From NCBI RefSeq assembly GCF_001880225.1, contig NZ_CP009654.1:1615001-1679000 (forward strand): 64,000 nt of DNA, read 5' to 3'. The notes below the pieces were generated by a model, which was given only the letters and a program-made list of their open reading frames with translations, was not told the DNA's origin and did not search any database. A program made the position numbers and the translations under genes. Source of the DNA: Francisella frigiditurris (lineage in GTDB: Bacteria > Pseudomonadota > Gammaproteobacteria > Francisellales > Francisellaceae). The stretch's first letter is position 1; each line of letters opens with the position of its first letter. Positions 47,646-57,154 of this stretch are shown here, in pieces.

Positions 47646-48421
47646 TTATAAACTAATTTTTTTATAATATGTGTCATAATCTTTTTTATTTGTACTGAAA
47701 TTTGAAATAATATCAACAATATGACCAAATCCCATAATCATTATATGATTTTTACTATTTCCTATTTTTAATAGTTCCTCAATATCTCTAGTCCATAACT
47801 CAGATCTCTTTTTTTTCTTTTTTCCATCTTGAGTATTTTTATTAAGTTCATCTAGTTTCTCACTATATTCTATAAGCTTATTAACATCTTTAATTATAGT
47901 ATTATCACATGGCAAATCTTTTATAGTTGAGTTTCCTCCTTCTTTAAGATATTTGTCATATTCATAATAAACAACCTCATTTTCTTCATTTGAAAATTTT
48001 AAGGTCGAATCTAATGATCTTAAAGATTTTGTATCAAATTGTTTTAAATTATTATTGTAACTTGCTAATGTAGCAAAAGTATAATCTAATGGAATGCCTT
48101 CTAGAGAATTAAACCTTAAGATTTTATCTATTTCACACATCTCCTCTTTAGTAATTGGTTCCTCTGCAATTCTCTTTTTTAATACATCAATATATTTTCC
48201 CAAGCCTATCTTTTCAAGTTGTCATTGAGCATAGCTAAACTGTCGTTGCCCAAGAAAATTATCTTCTATAAAAACTGATTCAAATTTTGTAGAAGTAATA
48301 AAATCGACTGTTTCTAGAGGAGCAGGGAGTTGGTCTATAGTAAGGTCATGGACTGAACCTAATAAGAATATATTATTTTTTTAATCTTATTCCTTATAAA
48401 CCATAAATAATTATTTCTCAT
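47646..48421 (-). pseudogene. decayed TraB/GumN-family gene
   Basis: Read on the minus strand, an ATG at 48421 opens a frame with LWFIRNKIKK. A shift at the A7 run (48382-48376) then leads into NNIFLLGSVHDLTIDQLP, the typical start of the TraB/GumN fold. That frame is broken by TGA at 48224-48222 and continues to the stop at 47646, ending in IEELLKIG...IMGFGHIVD, which fits the family's C-terminal H-x-x motif. The gene is thus disrupted by a frameshift and a nonsense codon. The 185-aa open part from 48203 might still be translated from TTG. The N-terminus is also shorter than usual. Either change could be a sequencing error, but two suggest real decay. Confidence 0.6.
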
Positions 48422-48606
48422 CTTTTCTCATTTATTTAAATAATACTTTTGGAAAAGAATACCTGAAACAAAATAAAATCAAAACCTCTAACCTAATATA
48501 TATTCCAATATCAACTATCTAAAAGTTACCCTATAGAAAATTTTTTATTATCTAAAAATATGACTTATGGCATATAATGAATTTATTGATTCTCTTTTTC
48601 AAAAAT

Positions 48607-49956
48607 ATGTCAAATCAAGAATTAAAAAGATCAATATTATCTAGACACATAGTTATGATATCCCTAGGAGGAACTATCTCTGCTAGTTTTTTCTTAGGCG
48701 TTGGAAGTATATTAAACACAGTAGGAGCTTTTGGTACAGTTCTAGGTTTTATACTAGGTGGCATACTCATGATGATAGTCCTAGTCAGCTTAGCAGAGAT
48801 GGCTGTAGCACTCCCAGTAAGTGGATCATTCCAAAGCTATGCCACTAGATTCTTATCTAAATATGCTGGCTTTTTAACTGGTTGGCTATACCTAATAAAT
48901 TGGGTCACCGCAGCAGCAGCTTCTCTTGTTGCTGCTGCAATAATTTGTAATAACTTTTTCCCTATAATATCAGTATGGCAATACTGTTTACTCTTTATTG
49001 TCTCAATAAGTCTACTTAATTTTTTATCTGTTAGGATTTTTGCAGAAATTGAATTTTGGCTGGCTGGTATAAAAATCTTAACTATTCTGATTTTTATTCT
49101 AATTGGCGGATTAATAGTATTTGGATTTTTACATACAAATAAACCCGTTGCTGGATTAGTAAATTTTTATACTGATGGATTATTCCCAAATGGTTTCCAA
49201 GCTTTTGCTTTTGGTTTAGTAATAATAGTTTGTACCTTTCAGGGCGCTGAATTAGTTGGTATTGCAGCTGGAGAAACTAAAGATCCTGTAAAAAATATTA
49301 TCAAAGCTATTAAAAGTGTAGCCTTACGTATTTTAGTATTTTTTATTTTCTCAACTTTTATAATTGCATACATAATACCTTATAAAGATTCTAGCGTAAT
49401 TGATACACCTTTTGTAACTGTGCTCAAGCTAGTAAATATAAGATATATAGACACAATAATGCAACTTGTAATACTAACAGCTAGTTTATCTGCGGTTAAT
49501 TCTGCTTTTTATGCTTGTGCTAGACTACTTTGGTCTATGTCTAATGATAACCAAGCACCTAAATTATTTAAGAAAATTAATAAACACCATATTCCATACT
49601 ATGGCGTAATTTTTACAGCTATTATCTCTTGCATATGTTTACTTAGTAGATTTATAGGTGCTGAAAAAGTTTTCATCCTCATAATATCATCATCCGGAAT
49701 GGTTGGATGTTTAATCTGGTTAGTCATTAGTTTGTGCCATATCAAATTCAGAAAATCTTTATCAAAAGAAGAAATTAAACAGCTTAAATTTAAAGCCTTT
49801 GGATTTCCAATACTGCCTTATGCTAGCATTATATTTAATAGCCTAATCATACTAGGGATGTTATGTGATCCAGATCAGAGAATAGTAGTTTTCTCTGGGG
49901 TGATACTTATAGTTATTTTTTCATTAATGTATAAATTTTTTTATAAAAATTATTAG
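48607..49956 (+). CDS. APC-family amino acid permease
   Basis: A 449-aa membrane transporter with about 12 hydrophobic segments. SRHIVMISLGGTISASFFLGVG is the conserved first-helix motif and FQGAELVGIAAGETKDP the classic AAT-family element. Substrate unknown (GABA, lysine and arginine permeases look alike). The ATG at 48607 is favoured over 48577, since TATAAT at 48573-48578 overlaps that first ATG and may be a -10. No strong ribosome site marks either. Confidence 0.78.
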   Translation: MSNQELKRSILSRHIVMISLGGTISASFFLGVGSILNTVGAFGTVLGFILGGILMMIVLVSLAEMAVALPVSGSFQSYATRFLSKYAGFLTGWLYLINWVTAAAASLVAAAIICNNFFPIISVWQYCLLFIVSISLLNFLSVRIFAEIEFWLAGIKILTILIFILIGGLIVFGFLHTNKPVAGLVNFYTDGLFPNGFQAFAFGLVIIVCTFQGAELVGIAAGETKDPVKNIIKAIKSVALRILVFFIFSTFIIAYIIPYKDSSVIDTPFVTVLKLVNIRYIDTIMQLVILTASLSAVNSAFYACARLLWSMSNDNQAPKLFKKINKHHIPYYGVIFTAIISCICLLSRFIGAEKVFILIISSSGMVGCLIWLVISLCHIKFRKSLSKEEIKQLKFKAFGFPILPYASIIFNSLIILGMLCDPDQRIVVFSGVILIVIFSLMYKFFYKNY

Positions 49957-50357
49957 AAAACTCTATCAAGAAATTTACCAACACTAATCATTTCTCTTTT
50001 ATCTAAAGCACATTGAACAACATATAACTTATCCTCTACGACATAATAAATCGCATCTTGTTGATACTTTAGTCCATAATCACAAGCTTTTTCTAAATCA
50101 AAACAGTTTGCCATAAATCCATTTTCTTTATGTTTAGATTCTGGATCAAAGCCATTTATTTCATATATAAAAGAGAAGCTTTCTTTCAAATCTTTTTTTA
50201 AAGCATTATTTCTAGATATATTTTCTTCTTTAGATAGCTTTTGATTTAAAGGATTCCATGCTGTTAAGATCATAAATTTATCAGGATATTTAGCTGGTTT
50301 GATAGGTATTTCAAACTTTGTTGTAAAATACCATTCTGGCATATTATTAGAATTCAT
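49953..50357 (-). CDS. DUF3293 domain protein
   Basis: A 134-aa soluble protein with the DUF3293 pattern: MILTAWNPLNQKLSKEENISRNNALKKDL, then NGFMANCFDLEKACDYGLKYQQDAIYYV and a final VVQCALDKRE. Function is unknown. The ATG at 50357, directly after the proA stop at 50359, was chosen. Upstream in-frame ATGs at 50393 and 50378 would overlap proA. It is probably the third gene of the pro operon. Confidence 0.65.
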   Translation of the reverse strand: MNSNNMPEWYFTTKFEIPIKPAKYPDKFMILTAWNPLNQKLSKEENISRNNALKKDLKESFSFIYEINGFDPESKHKENGFMANCFDLEKACDYGLKYQQDAIYYVVEDKLYVVQCALDKREMISVGKFLDRVF

Positions 50358-50358
50358 A

Positions 50359-51612
50359 TTATTCTCTAATTTGTCCATTACCTCTAATAACATATTTCAA
50401 TGTTGTAAGCTCATTAATCCCCATAGGTCCTCTTGCATGAAGCTTTTGTGTGCTAATACCAATTTCTCCACCAAAACCAAATTCACCACCATCTGTAAAT
50501 CTAGTAGAAACATTTGCATAAACAGCTGCTGCATCAACTTCATTTAGAAATATTTCCGTATTAGTATAGCTTTCAGTAATAATACTTTCGGAATGCATAC
50601 TTCCATAAGTATTAATATGCTCTACAGCCTCTTTAACATTAGAAACTGTCTTAATAGATAAAATAAGATCTAGATATTCAGTCTCCCAATCTTCTACAGT
50701 CGCTAATTTAGCTTGTTTCAAATATTCTAAGCTCTTATCATCAGCTCTTATTTCAACACTATTTTTTATAAGTTCATTTTCTAATTCTGGTAAAAACTTA
50801 TCTAAAATATCTTCATGAATAAGCAATGTTTCTAAAGAATTACAAACACCAGGTCTTTGAACTTTAGCATTAATAACTATTTTTAATGCTTTGTCTAAAT
50901 CTGCAAACTCATCTATATATGTATGACAAATTCCTGCTCCTGTCTCAATCATTGGAACTGTTGCATCATTCTGAATAGCTTTTTTAAGACCCTTTCCACC
51001 TCTTGGTATTATTACATCAACATATTTATCTAAAGTAACTAGCTCTTTAACCAACTCTCTATCTGTATTTTCAACTAGTTGAACAGTGCCTTCAGGTAAT
51101 CCATTTTTAGTACAAACGTCAACAAATATATTTTTCAAAGCTTTATTTGTATTTATTGAGTCAGAGCCACCTCTTAGGATAATTGCATTACCAGATTTTA
51201 AAGCTAATACACCAGCATCTATAGTTACATTAGGACGTGATTCAAAAATCATAGCAATAACACCTAATGGTACTCTAACTTGAGATATTGTCATACCTTT
51301 AGGATGTTTAAATCCTTTTTCAATTTTACCTATTGGATCAGCAAAATCAGCTATTTGCCTAACTCCATCAGCCATTGATTTTATTCTTGTATCAGTCAGA
51401 GTTAACCTATCTAAAAAGGCTTTTGATAAGCCTCTTTCACTAGCTACAGTTAAGTCTTTTTGATTTTCTTCTTTAATATAATTAGCCTTCTCTAGTAAAG
51501 CTTTTTCTAGATCATATAAAACTTTATTTTTAGTTATAGTATTTAACTGTGCTAGATGCTTTGAAGCTTCCTTAGCTTTTACTCCAAGATCTAAAATATA
51601 ATTACTGCTCAT
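50359..51612 (-). CDS. proA: gamma-glutamyl phosphate reductase
   Basis: A 417-aa aldehyde dehydrogenase-fold enzyme. RVPLGVIAMIFESRPNVT, GNAIILRGGSD and the catalytic cysteine in VQRPGVCNSLETLLIH are visible, with DGGEFGFGGEIGISTQKLHARGP near the end. It reduces glutamyl-5-phosphate to the semialdehyde in proline synthesis. Two bases separate it from proB. Confidence 0.97.
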   Translation of the reverse strand: MSSNYILDLGVKAKEASKHLAQLNTITKNKVLYDLEKALLEKANYIKEENQKDLTVASERGLSKAFLDRLTLTDTRIKSMADGVRQIADFADPIGKIEKGFKHPKGMTISQVRVPLGVIAMIFESRPNVTIDAGVLALKSGNAIILRGGSDSINTNKALKNIFVDVCTKNGLPEGTVQLVENTDRELVKELVTLDKYVDVIIPRGGKGLKKAIQNDATVPMIETGAGICHTYIDEFADLDKALKIVINAKVQRPGVCNSLETLLIHEDILDKFLPELENELIKNSVEIRADDKSLEYLKQAKLATVEDWETEYLDLILSIKTVSNVKEAVEHINTYGSMHSESIITESYTNTEIFLNEVDAAAVYANVSTRFTDGGEFGFGGEIGISTQKLHARGPMGINELTTLKYVIRGNGQIRE

Positions 51613-51614
51613 TT

Positions 51615-52742
51615 CTAAGCCTCTTTAATATGTAAGTTATCAATATGAACTATTTCATTATAGTCACAGTAGCCTAGTATTTTTACAATATCATAGCTTT
51701 TATTACCTTTAATAAGCTCAATCTCTTTTGATGAATAGTTAGATAGCCCTGTAGCTATTTCTTCACCATACTTATTAAATATAGCTACTGTAGAGCCTTT
51801 AGAAAAACTACCCTCTGCTTTTACTACTCCACAAGGTAGCAAACTCTTAGATTTATAAAGTGCCTCTACTGCGCCATCATCTATTATCAGTATTCCTTTT
51901 TTATTACTGCTATAACTTATCCAATGTTTCTTAGCGGCAATCTGCTTACTATCTTTTAGAAAAAGAGTCCCGATATCTTCACCATCTATAATCTTTCTCA
52001 AATTTTGTGGATTCTCGCCACAAGCTATAATCATATTAGTCCCAGACTTTGTAGCTATCTCACCAGCTTTTAATTTTGTTGCCATACCACCTGTAGCAAA
52101 TTTTGAACCTGCTCCTCCTGCCATAGCTTTTATTTCAGCAGAAATATGTAGAACTGTATCTAAGAACTTTGCTGAACTCTCGACTTTTGGATTAGCTGTA
52201 TATAAACCATCTATATCTGACAATATAACTAAAAGATCAGCTTCTACTAGACTTGCCACTAAAGCTGACAAAGTGTCATTATCCCCTACTTTTATCTCAT
52301 CAACAACAACAGCATCATTTTCATTAACTACTGGTATAACTCCTTTATTAATTAAAGCAAAAAATGTGTTCCTGGCATTTAAATACCTTTCTCTATTTGC
52401 AATATCATCTTTTGTTAAAAGCAGCTGACCAATATTTTTACCATACTCAGAGAAAAGCTTTTGATATAAATGAGTCAAAGCTACTTGACCCACAGCTGCG
52501 ACTGCCTGTTTTTCTGGTAGAGTTTTAGGTTTGTTTGTAAGGTTCAATTTACCCATACCAGCACCAACTGCTCCAGAGGTAACCAATACAACTTCATATC
52601 CTTGATTATGCAAATCAGATAATTGACGAACTATTTTTTCTATACGATCAATATTCAATAAACCACTACTATGAGTCAAAGTACTAGTGCCTATTTTTAT
52701 AACAATTCTTTTTGTATTTCTAAGATACTCTTTTCTACTCAT
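51615..52742 (-). CDS. proB: glutamate 5-kinase
   Basis: A 375-aa kinase with C-terminal PUA domain. VIKIGTSTLTHSSGLLN, LVTSGAVGAGMGKL and the FATGGMATKLKAGEIATKSG loop are conserved. The PUA domain starts near residue 280. It is the feedback-controlled first step of proline synthesis. It is the first gene of the proB-proA-DUF3293 set. Confidence 0.97.
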   Translation of the reverse strand: MSRKEYLRNTKRIVIKIGTSTLTHSSGLLNIDRIEKIVRQLSDLHNQGYEVVLVTSGAVGAGMGKLNLTNKPKTLPEKQAVAAVGQVALTHLYQKLFSEYGKNIGQLLLTKDDIANRERYLNARNTFFALINKGVIPVVNENDAVVVDEIKVGDNDTLSALVASLVEADLLVILSDIDGLYTANPKVESSAKFLDTVLHISAEIKAMAGGAGSKFATGGMATKLKAGEIATKSGTNMIIACGENPQNLRKIIDGEDIGTLFLKDSKQIAAKKHWISYSSNKKGILIIDDGAVEALYKSKSLLPCGVVKAEGSFSKGSTVAIFNKYGEEIATGLSNYSSKEIELIKGNKSYDIVKILGYCDYNEIVHIDNLHIKEA

Positions 52743-52863
52743 ATTCTATTGGATTTAAAAGCTTTTAGTATGATTGTATAATTATTTAATATATCTTCAT
52801 AGAGATGTATATTAAAATTTAATTTGATTATATTTCTAATCCACACCATATGGAGAATGGATA

Positions 52864-53760
52864 ATGAAAATTCCAAAAGCTTGGTATGCTATAGCACATA
52901 TTAATGAGTTTAAAAATAAACCTCAAAAATTAGAAAGATTTGGCTTAAATCTTGTAGTTTGGAAAAATGATGATAACAAAATAATCATTATGGATAATAA
53001 CTGTCCACATCGAGGTGCTGAGCTAAGCTCAGGTAAAGTTATTGATAATTGTATTACATGTCCTTTTCATGGGTTTCAATTTAATGATGTTGGTAATTGC
53101 AAATATACTCCTGAAACGCAGTGTTCTATTCCCAAATTAAAAGCTAACGTTTATCCTACAAAAATAATAGCGGATATGATCTGGATAAATATCTTTGATG
53201 AAGATTTAAACAATGATTATGCATTTAAATTCTGCCAGGAACTCTTTGACTCATTTAATGGCAAATATGCGATGATAACTGATATCTGGAATAATAATAT
53301 AAGGCATTGCATAGAGAACCAACTTGACTATACACATCTAGCCACTGTACATAAAAGAACTATTGGTAAAGGCTATAAAATATCAGATGATATTAAAATT
53401 ATAGAGAAAGACAAAAATATTGAAGCCATAAAGAGTGGTGAATTAATGATTAAATATATTTTTCCAAATGCTTGGCTTCTTAATATTTCAAAGAAAATGA
53501 AAGTTAGCGCTTACTTTGTTCCTATAAATGAAAATCAAACAAAAATATATATATTACATTATCGTAACTTTTTAACCGCTAAGATTTTGAAACCTATTAT
53601 GGATATAATGTTTAGCATTGGAAATAGAATAGTGCTTAACGAAGACAAAAGAGTCGTGAATACTCAGAGATATTCAAAAGAAACTTATAATAATGATTTC
53701 CTTCTTAAACATGATCAAATCATCAAGATTTTTAGAGAAATCTGGAAAGAAGACATCTAA
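52864..53760 (+). CDS. Rieske [2Fe-2S] ring-hydroxylating oxygenase-like protein
   Basis: A 298-aa protein with an N-terminal Rieske domain: NCPHRGAELSSG and CITCPFHGFQF give C-x-H-x17-C-x2-H. The C-terminal part holds a putative mononuclear iron site in ENQLDYTHLATVH (D-x2-H-x4-H pattern). It resembles single-component aromatic-ring oxygenases of the phthalate/vanillate type, but lacks a nearby reductase or ferredoxin gene. Substrate unknown. Confidence 0.78.
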   Translation: MKIPKAWYAIAHINEFKNKPQKLERFGLNLVVWKNDDNKIIIMDNNCPHRGAELSSGKVIDNCITCPFHGFQFNDVGNCKYTPETQCSIPKLKANVYPTKIIADMIWINIFDEDLNNDYAFKFCQELFDSFNGKYAMITDIWNNNIRHCIENQLDYTHLATVHKRTIGKGYKISDDIKIIEKDKNIEAIKSGELMIKYIFPNAWLLNISKKMKVSAYFVPINENQTKIYILHYRNFLTAKILKPIMDIMFSIGNRIVLNEDKRVVNTQRYSKETYNNDFLLKHDQIIKIFREIWKEDI

Positions 53761-53770
53761 TTAAATCTAT

Positions 53771-53799
53771 TTGACTACGTAAACTATTTCTACTAGAAT
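53771..53799 (+). promoter_or_regulatory. promoter of the thiamine operon
   Basis: TTGACT (53771-53776), a 17-nt spacer and TAGAAT (53794-53799) form a near-consensus sigma-70 promoter. Transcription would start near 53806, just before the TPP aptamer. Confidence 0.7.
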
Positions 53800-53814
53800 C
53801 AATTTTGAAATAAG

Positions 53815-53897
53815 TTCACCAGGGGTGCTGACTTTTAGTTGGCTGAGACTTGACCCTTTGAACCTGCTCTGGTTAATACCTGCGGAGGGAGTGTGAA
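53815..53897 (+). promoter_or_regulatory. TPP riboswitch (THI box)
   Basis: The THI-box core is intact: GGGGTGCT after P1, GCTGAGA (53842-53848), ACCCTTTGAACCTG (53853-53866) and TAATACCTGCGGAGGGA. P1 pairs TTCAC (53815-53819) with GTGAA (53893-53897). It binds thiamine pyrophosphate. Downstream, GAAAGTAAA (53895-53903) can pair with TTTACTTTC (53940-53948), while TCTTCC (53947-53952) can pair with GGAAGA of the thiE ribosome site (53967-53972). These mutually exclusive pairings suggest translational control. Confidence 0.92.
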
Positions 53898-53977
53898 AGT
53901 AAACTTAAAAAGTATTTTAATCAATTTATCTTTTATGTTTTTACTTTCTTCCTCTGTTAAAAATAAGGAAGATATAC

Positions 53978-54610
53978 ATGAAAGATGCTCTAAAACTAAT
54001 ATTAGTTACAAATAAGCAAAATCAACCAATTAGTGACTACTTAGAATTGATAAAAATTTGTGCAACCTCTGGTATAACCTCTGTTCAACTTAGAGAAAAA
54101 ACTTTGAGCGGTCATGATTTATTACTATTTGGGCAGAAGTTAAAGAAATTACTAGACGCTTTAAATATTCCTTTAATAGTAAACGATAATATAGAGCTTT
54201 GTTTAAAGTTAAATGCTTATGGGCTACATCTAGGACAGTCAGATGGAAATATTCAAAAAGCTAGAGAACTTCTGGGTCCAAACAAAATACTAGGACTAAG
54301 TACAAATAACCTAGAACAAATCAAAATCGCAAATAACTTACCTATCGATTATATAGGTGTTGGTAGTATTTTTCCCACAAGAAATAAACCGAATATTGAA
54401 ACCATCTGGGGTATAAACAACTTAAAAGAAGCTTACAAAATCTCAAAACATCCAATTGTTGCCATTGGCGGAATAAATAATACAAATGCTAAAAATGTTC
54501 TGCAAACAGGAGTTTATGGAATTGCTGCTATAGAAGCTTTTCATAATCAAAACAGCAAAGAAAATTACCAAAACTTAAGGAGAATTGTTGATGAAAGAAA
54601 ATATGCTTAA
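53978..54610 (+). CDS. thiE: thiamine-phosphate synthase
   Basis: A 210-aa TIM barrel. It shows TSVQLREKTLSGHDLL, VNDNIELCLKLNAYGLHLGQSDG, IGVGSIFPTRNKPN and IVAIGGINNTNAKNVL. It joins HMP-diphosphate and thiazole phosphate into thiamine phosphate. First gene after the TPP riboswitch; its ribosome site can be sequestered by the leader. Confidence 0.96.
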   Translation: MKDALKLILVTNKQNQPISDYLELIKICATSGITSVQLREKTLSGHDLLLFGQKLKKLLDALNIPLIVNDNIELCLKLNAYGLHLGQSDGNIQKARELLGPNKILGLSTNNLEQIKIANNLPIDYIGVGSIFPTRNKPNIETIWGINNLKEAYKISKHPIVAIGGINNTNAKNVLQTGVYGIAAIEAFHNQNSKENYQNLRRIVDERKYA

Positions 54611-55379
54611 AGAAATTCAAAAGGCTCTTTACTCATTAAGAGAGAAAAAACCTGTAGTGCTTAATCTTACTAATTTTGTAACTATGGATTTTGTTGCAAA
54701 TAGTTTATTAGCTGTTGGTGCTGCTCCTATCATGAGTCAATATGAAGAGGAGCTTGATGAGCTAGTATCTATATCTTCAGCCATATATATAAATATTGGG
54801 ACATTAGACAACAATTTTCTAAATAGAATTACACAAGCTATAAATTCTGCAGATAGATATAAGAAACCAATAATTCTTGATCCTGTTGGTTCCGGAGCTA
54901 CTCAAATTAGAACTACTTCTGCTAAAAAAATAGCAAACCATGCATCTATTATACGAGGTAATGCTAGTGAAATTATATCCCTTACTGATTCACTCTTGTT
55001 CTCAAAAGGTGTTGAAACAGCTAATACCATAAATGATGCAAAACCAGCTGCTATAAAGTTAGCTAATACCTATAAATCAGTTATAGCTATAAGTGGTGAA
55101 ATAGATTTTATTACGAATGGAGAAACAAGTATTGAAGTACCTTTTGGTTCTAACTTAATGCCTCTTGTTACTGGTATGGGTTGCTCTTTAACAGCAGTTA
55201 TAGCTGCTTTTAGATGTGTCATTGAAGATTCTTTTGAAGCAACAAAATTAGCTACTCAATACTTTACGCTCTGTGGAGAATTAACTTCTTTAGAAAATAA
55301 ACACCCTGCTTCTTTTAAAATATCTTTTTTGGATCAATTACATGCTAGCAACTTCAAACTTATGGAGAAGATAATATGA
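54591..55379 (+). CDS. thiM: hydroxyethylthiazole kinase
   Basis: A 262-aa ribokinase-like fold: VLNLTNFVTMDFVANSLLAVGA, IGTLDNNFLN, LDPVGSGATQIRT, RGNASEI and the catalytic GMGCSLTAVIAAF. It phosphorylates the thiazole moiety, a salvage step. The ATG at 54591 has TAAGGAGA upstream and overlaps thiE by 20 bases. Confidence 0.95.
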   Translation: MKENMLKEIQKALYSLREKKPVVLNLTNFVTMDFVANSLLAVGAAPIMSQYEEELDELVSISSAIYINIGTLDNNFLNRITQAINSADRYKKPIILDPVGSGATQIRTTSAKKIANHASIIRGNASEIISLTDSLLFSKGVETANTINDAKPAAIKLANTYKSVIAISGEIDFITNGETSIEVPFGSNLMPLVTGMGCSLTAVIAAFRCVIEDSFEATKLATQYFTLCGELTSLENKHPASFKISFLDQLHASNFKLMEKII

Positions 55380-56341
55380 ATTTAAATGAGGATAAGATAG
55401 TAAAGAAGCTAGCTAAAAACTCAAATGGATTTATTGGAGATGATTCTGCAATTCTTCCTAGTTTAGATAATGGACAGTATGTAATAACAAAAGATTTACT
55501 TATAGAGGATATTCATTTTAGAACTAGCTACTTTAGTGCTAAAAATCTTGCCCACAAAGCCCTTCATGTAAATTTAAGTGATCTCGCTGCTATGGGAGCA
55601 ACACCAAAATACATACTATGTGGTATAGCAATTCCTGATAACAGTTCTATATATGCTCAAGAATTTTTAGAAGACTTACTTAAGCTCTGTATAGAAGAAA
55701 ACATAATATTGATTGGTGGAGATACGACTAAATCTCCAGATAAAATTAGCATTAGTATAACTGCTATTGGGACTTGTAATCCTGAAAATATAAAATATCG
55801 AAACTCTGCTCAAAATGATGATATCCTTTGTGTCGCTGGTTTCTTAGGCTATGCTAGATTAGGGTTGTTTGCTTTAGAAAATAACTTAGATATCGGCGCA
55901 TACTATAAAAATTTTTGTTTAGAGCCTAATGCAAAAATAAAAGAAGGACAATGGCTTAGTAAACATAAATCTATCACCAGCATGATGGATATTTCTGATG
56001 GTTTATATATTGATATCAAGAGACTTTGTGAATCTTCAGATGTCGGTGCCATAATTGATTTAGATAAACTAAATCTTGATCAACAATTTGTAGAGGCATG
56101 TAAGCTTTTAGAGTTTGATCCTACCCAAATAGCTTTATCTGGAGGAGAAGATTATAGTCTTCTCTTTACAGTTAAAGGCAATAAATTTGAGGAAATCTCA
56201 AATAGTTTTTTTAACACCTTCAAGTATGAATTAAAGTCTATAGGTAAAATTACTTCCTCTAAAGAAATTGTATTTAATAAACAAAATAAACCTATAGAAC
56301 TCAAGCTAACGCCCTTTACTCACTTTGGAGAAAAATTATGA
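55376..56341 (+). CDS. thiL: thiamine-monophosphate kinase
   Basis: A 321-aa AIRS/PurM-fold kinase. GDDSAILPS, VITKDLLIEDIHF, HVNLSDLAAMGATPKY, IGGDTTKSP and MMDISDGLYIDIKR are conserved. It makes the active cofactor TPP from thiamine phosphate. Four bases overlap both thiM and thiD, implying translational coupling. Confidence 0.96.
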   Translation: MNLNEDKIVKKLAKNSNGFIGDDSAILPSLDNGQYVITKDLLIEDIHFRTSYFSAKNLAHKALHVNLSDLAAMGATPKYILCGIAIPDNSSIYAQEFLEDLLKLCIEENIILIGGDTTKSPDKISISITAIGTCNPENIKYRNSAQNDDILCVAGFLGYARLGLFALENNLDIGAYYKNFCLEPNAKIKEGQWLSKHKSITSMMDISDGLYIDIKRLCESSDVGAIIDLDKLNLDQQFVEACKLLEFDPTQIALSGGEDYSLLFTVKGNKFEEISNSFFNTFKYELKSIGKITSSKEIVFNKQNKPIELKLTPFTHFGEKL

Positions 56342-57144
56342 AATATAAATGTCTATCAATAGCTGGTTTTGATGGCTCTGGAGGAGCTGGATTACAAGCT
56401 GACCTAAAAACGTTTTCTGCTCTTGGATGTTATGGAATGACTGTTCTTACTGCATTACCTGTCCAAAATACTTGTGGAGTAAAAAATTGTTACGGTATTT
56501 CTTTAAAATGTATTGAGGAACAACTCGAAACAATTTTTGAAGATATCCGACCTGATGCTATAAAAATAGGAATGTTATTCACATCAGAAATAATAAATCT
56601 TGTAACTAACTTTTTAGAAAAAAATGCCAAAGGTATTCCTATAGTTTTAGATCCTGTAATGGTAGCTAAAAGTGGCGATCTCTTATTACAAAAAGATGCT
56701 ATAAATATTTTAAGAGATAAACTACTTCCTATTGTAAATATAGTTACTCCAAATATCCCAGAAGCAGAAGAATTATCTAATTTGAAATACCTGTCTAAGG
56801 AAAAATTTGCAGAAGAAATCTTAAAATTTGTCTGTGAGGCCGTGCTTGTAAAAGGTGGGCATGAAAAAGGTGGTTTTGCAAAAGATTTATTTATGAATAA
56901 TAAAGGAGAAAAGCATATTTTCACCTCTGAACGTATCGATTCCAAAAACACTCATGGAACAGGGTGTACCCTTTCAGCTGCTATTACAAGCTTTTTAGCG
57001 AAAGGTTATTCATATTTAGATGCCTGTGACGCTGCAAAAAAATATTTGCAGGGAGCTCTTTTAGCCTCAAAAGATATAAATATCGGCAAAGGCAATGGAC
57101 CTGTACATCATTTCTATAGCTTATGGAATAAAGAAACTAACTAA
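56338..57144 (+). CDS. thiD: hydroxymethylpyrimidine (phosphate) kinase
   Basis: A 268-aa ribokinase-fold enzyme. SIAGFDGSGGAGLQADLKTF, LTALPVQNTCGV, PDAIKIGMLF, VLDPVMVAKSGD and the catalytic THGTGCTLSAAI are visible. It phosphorylates HMP twice. Follows thiL with a four-base overlap. Confidence 0.96.
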   Translation: MKYKCLSIAGFDGSGGAGLQADLKTFSALGCYGMTVLTALPVQNTCGVKNCYGISLKCIEEQLETIFEDIRPDAIKIGMLFTSEIINLVTNFLEKNAKGIPIVLDPVMVAKSGDLLLQKDAINILRDKLLPIVNIVTPNIPEAEELSNLKYLSKEKFAEEILKFVCEAVLVKGGHEKGGFAKDLFMNNKGEKHIFTSERIDSKNTHGTGCTLSAAITSFLAKGYSYLDACDAAKKYLQGALLASKDINIGKGNGPVHHFYSLWNKETN

Positions 57145-57154
57145 GGAAAATTAA

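Noticed and set aside
48573-48579. ATG at 48577 as start of the second permease
   Set aside because: A TATAAT sequence overlaps this ATG, and the permease family normally starts close to the 48607 Met. The choice remains uncertain.
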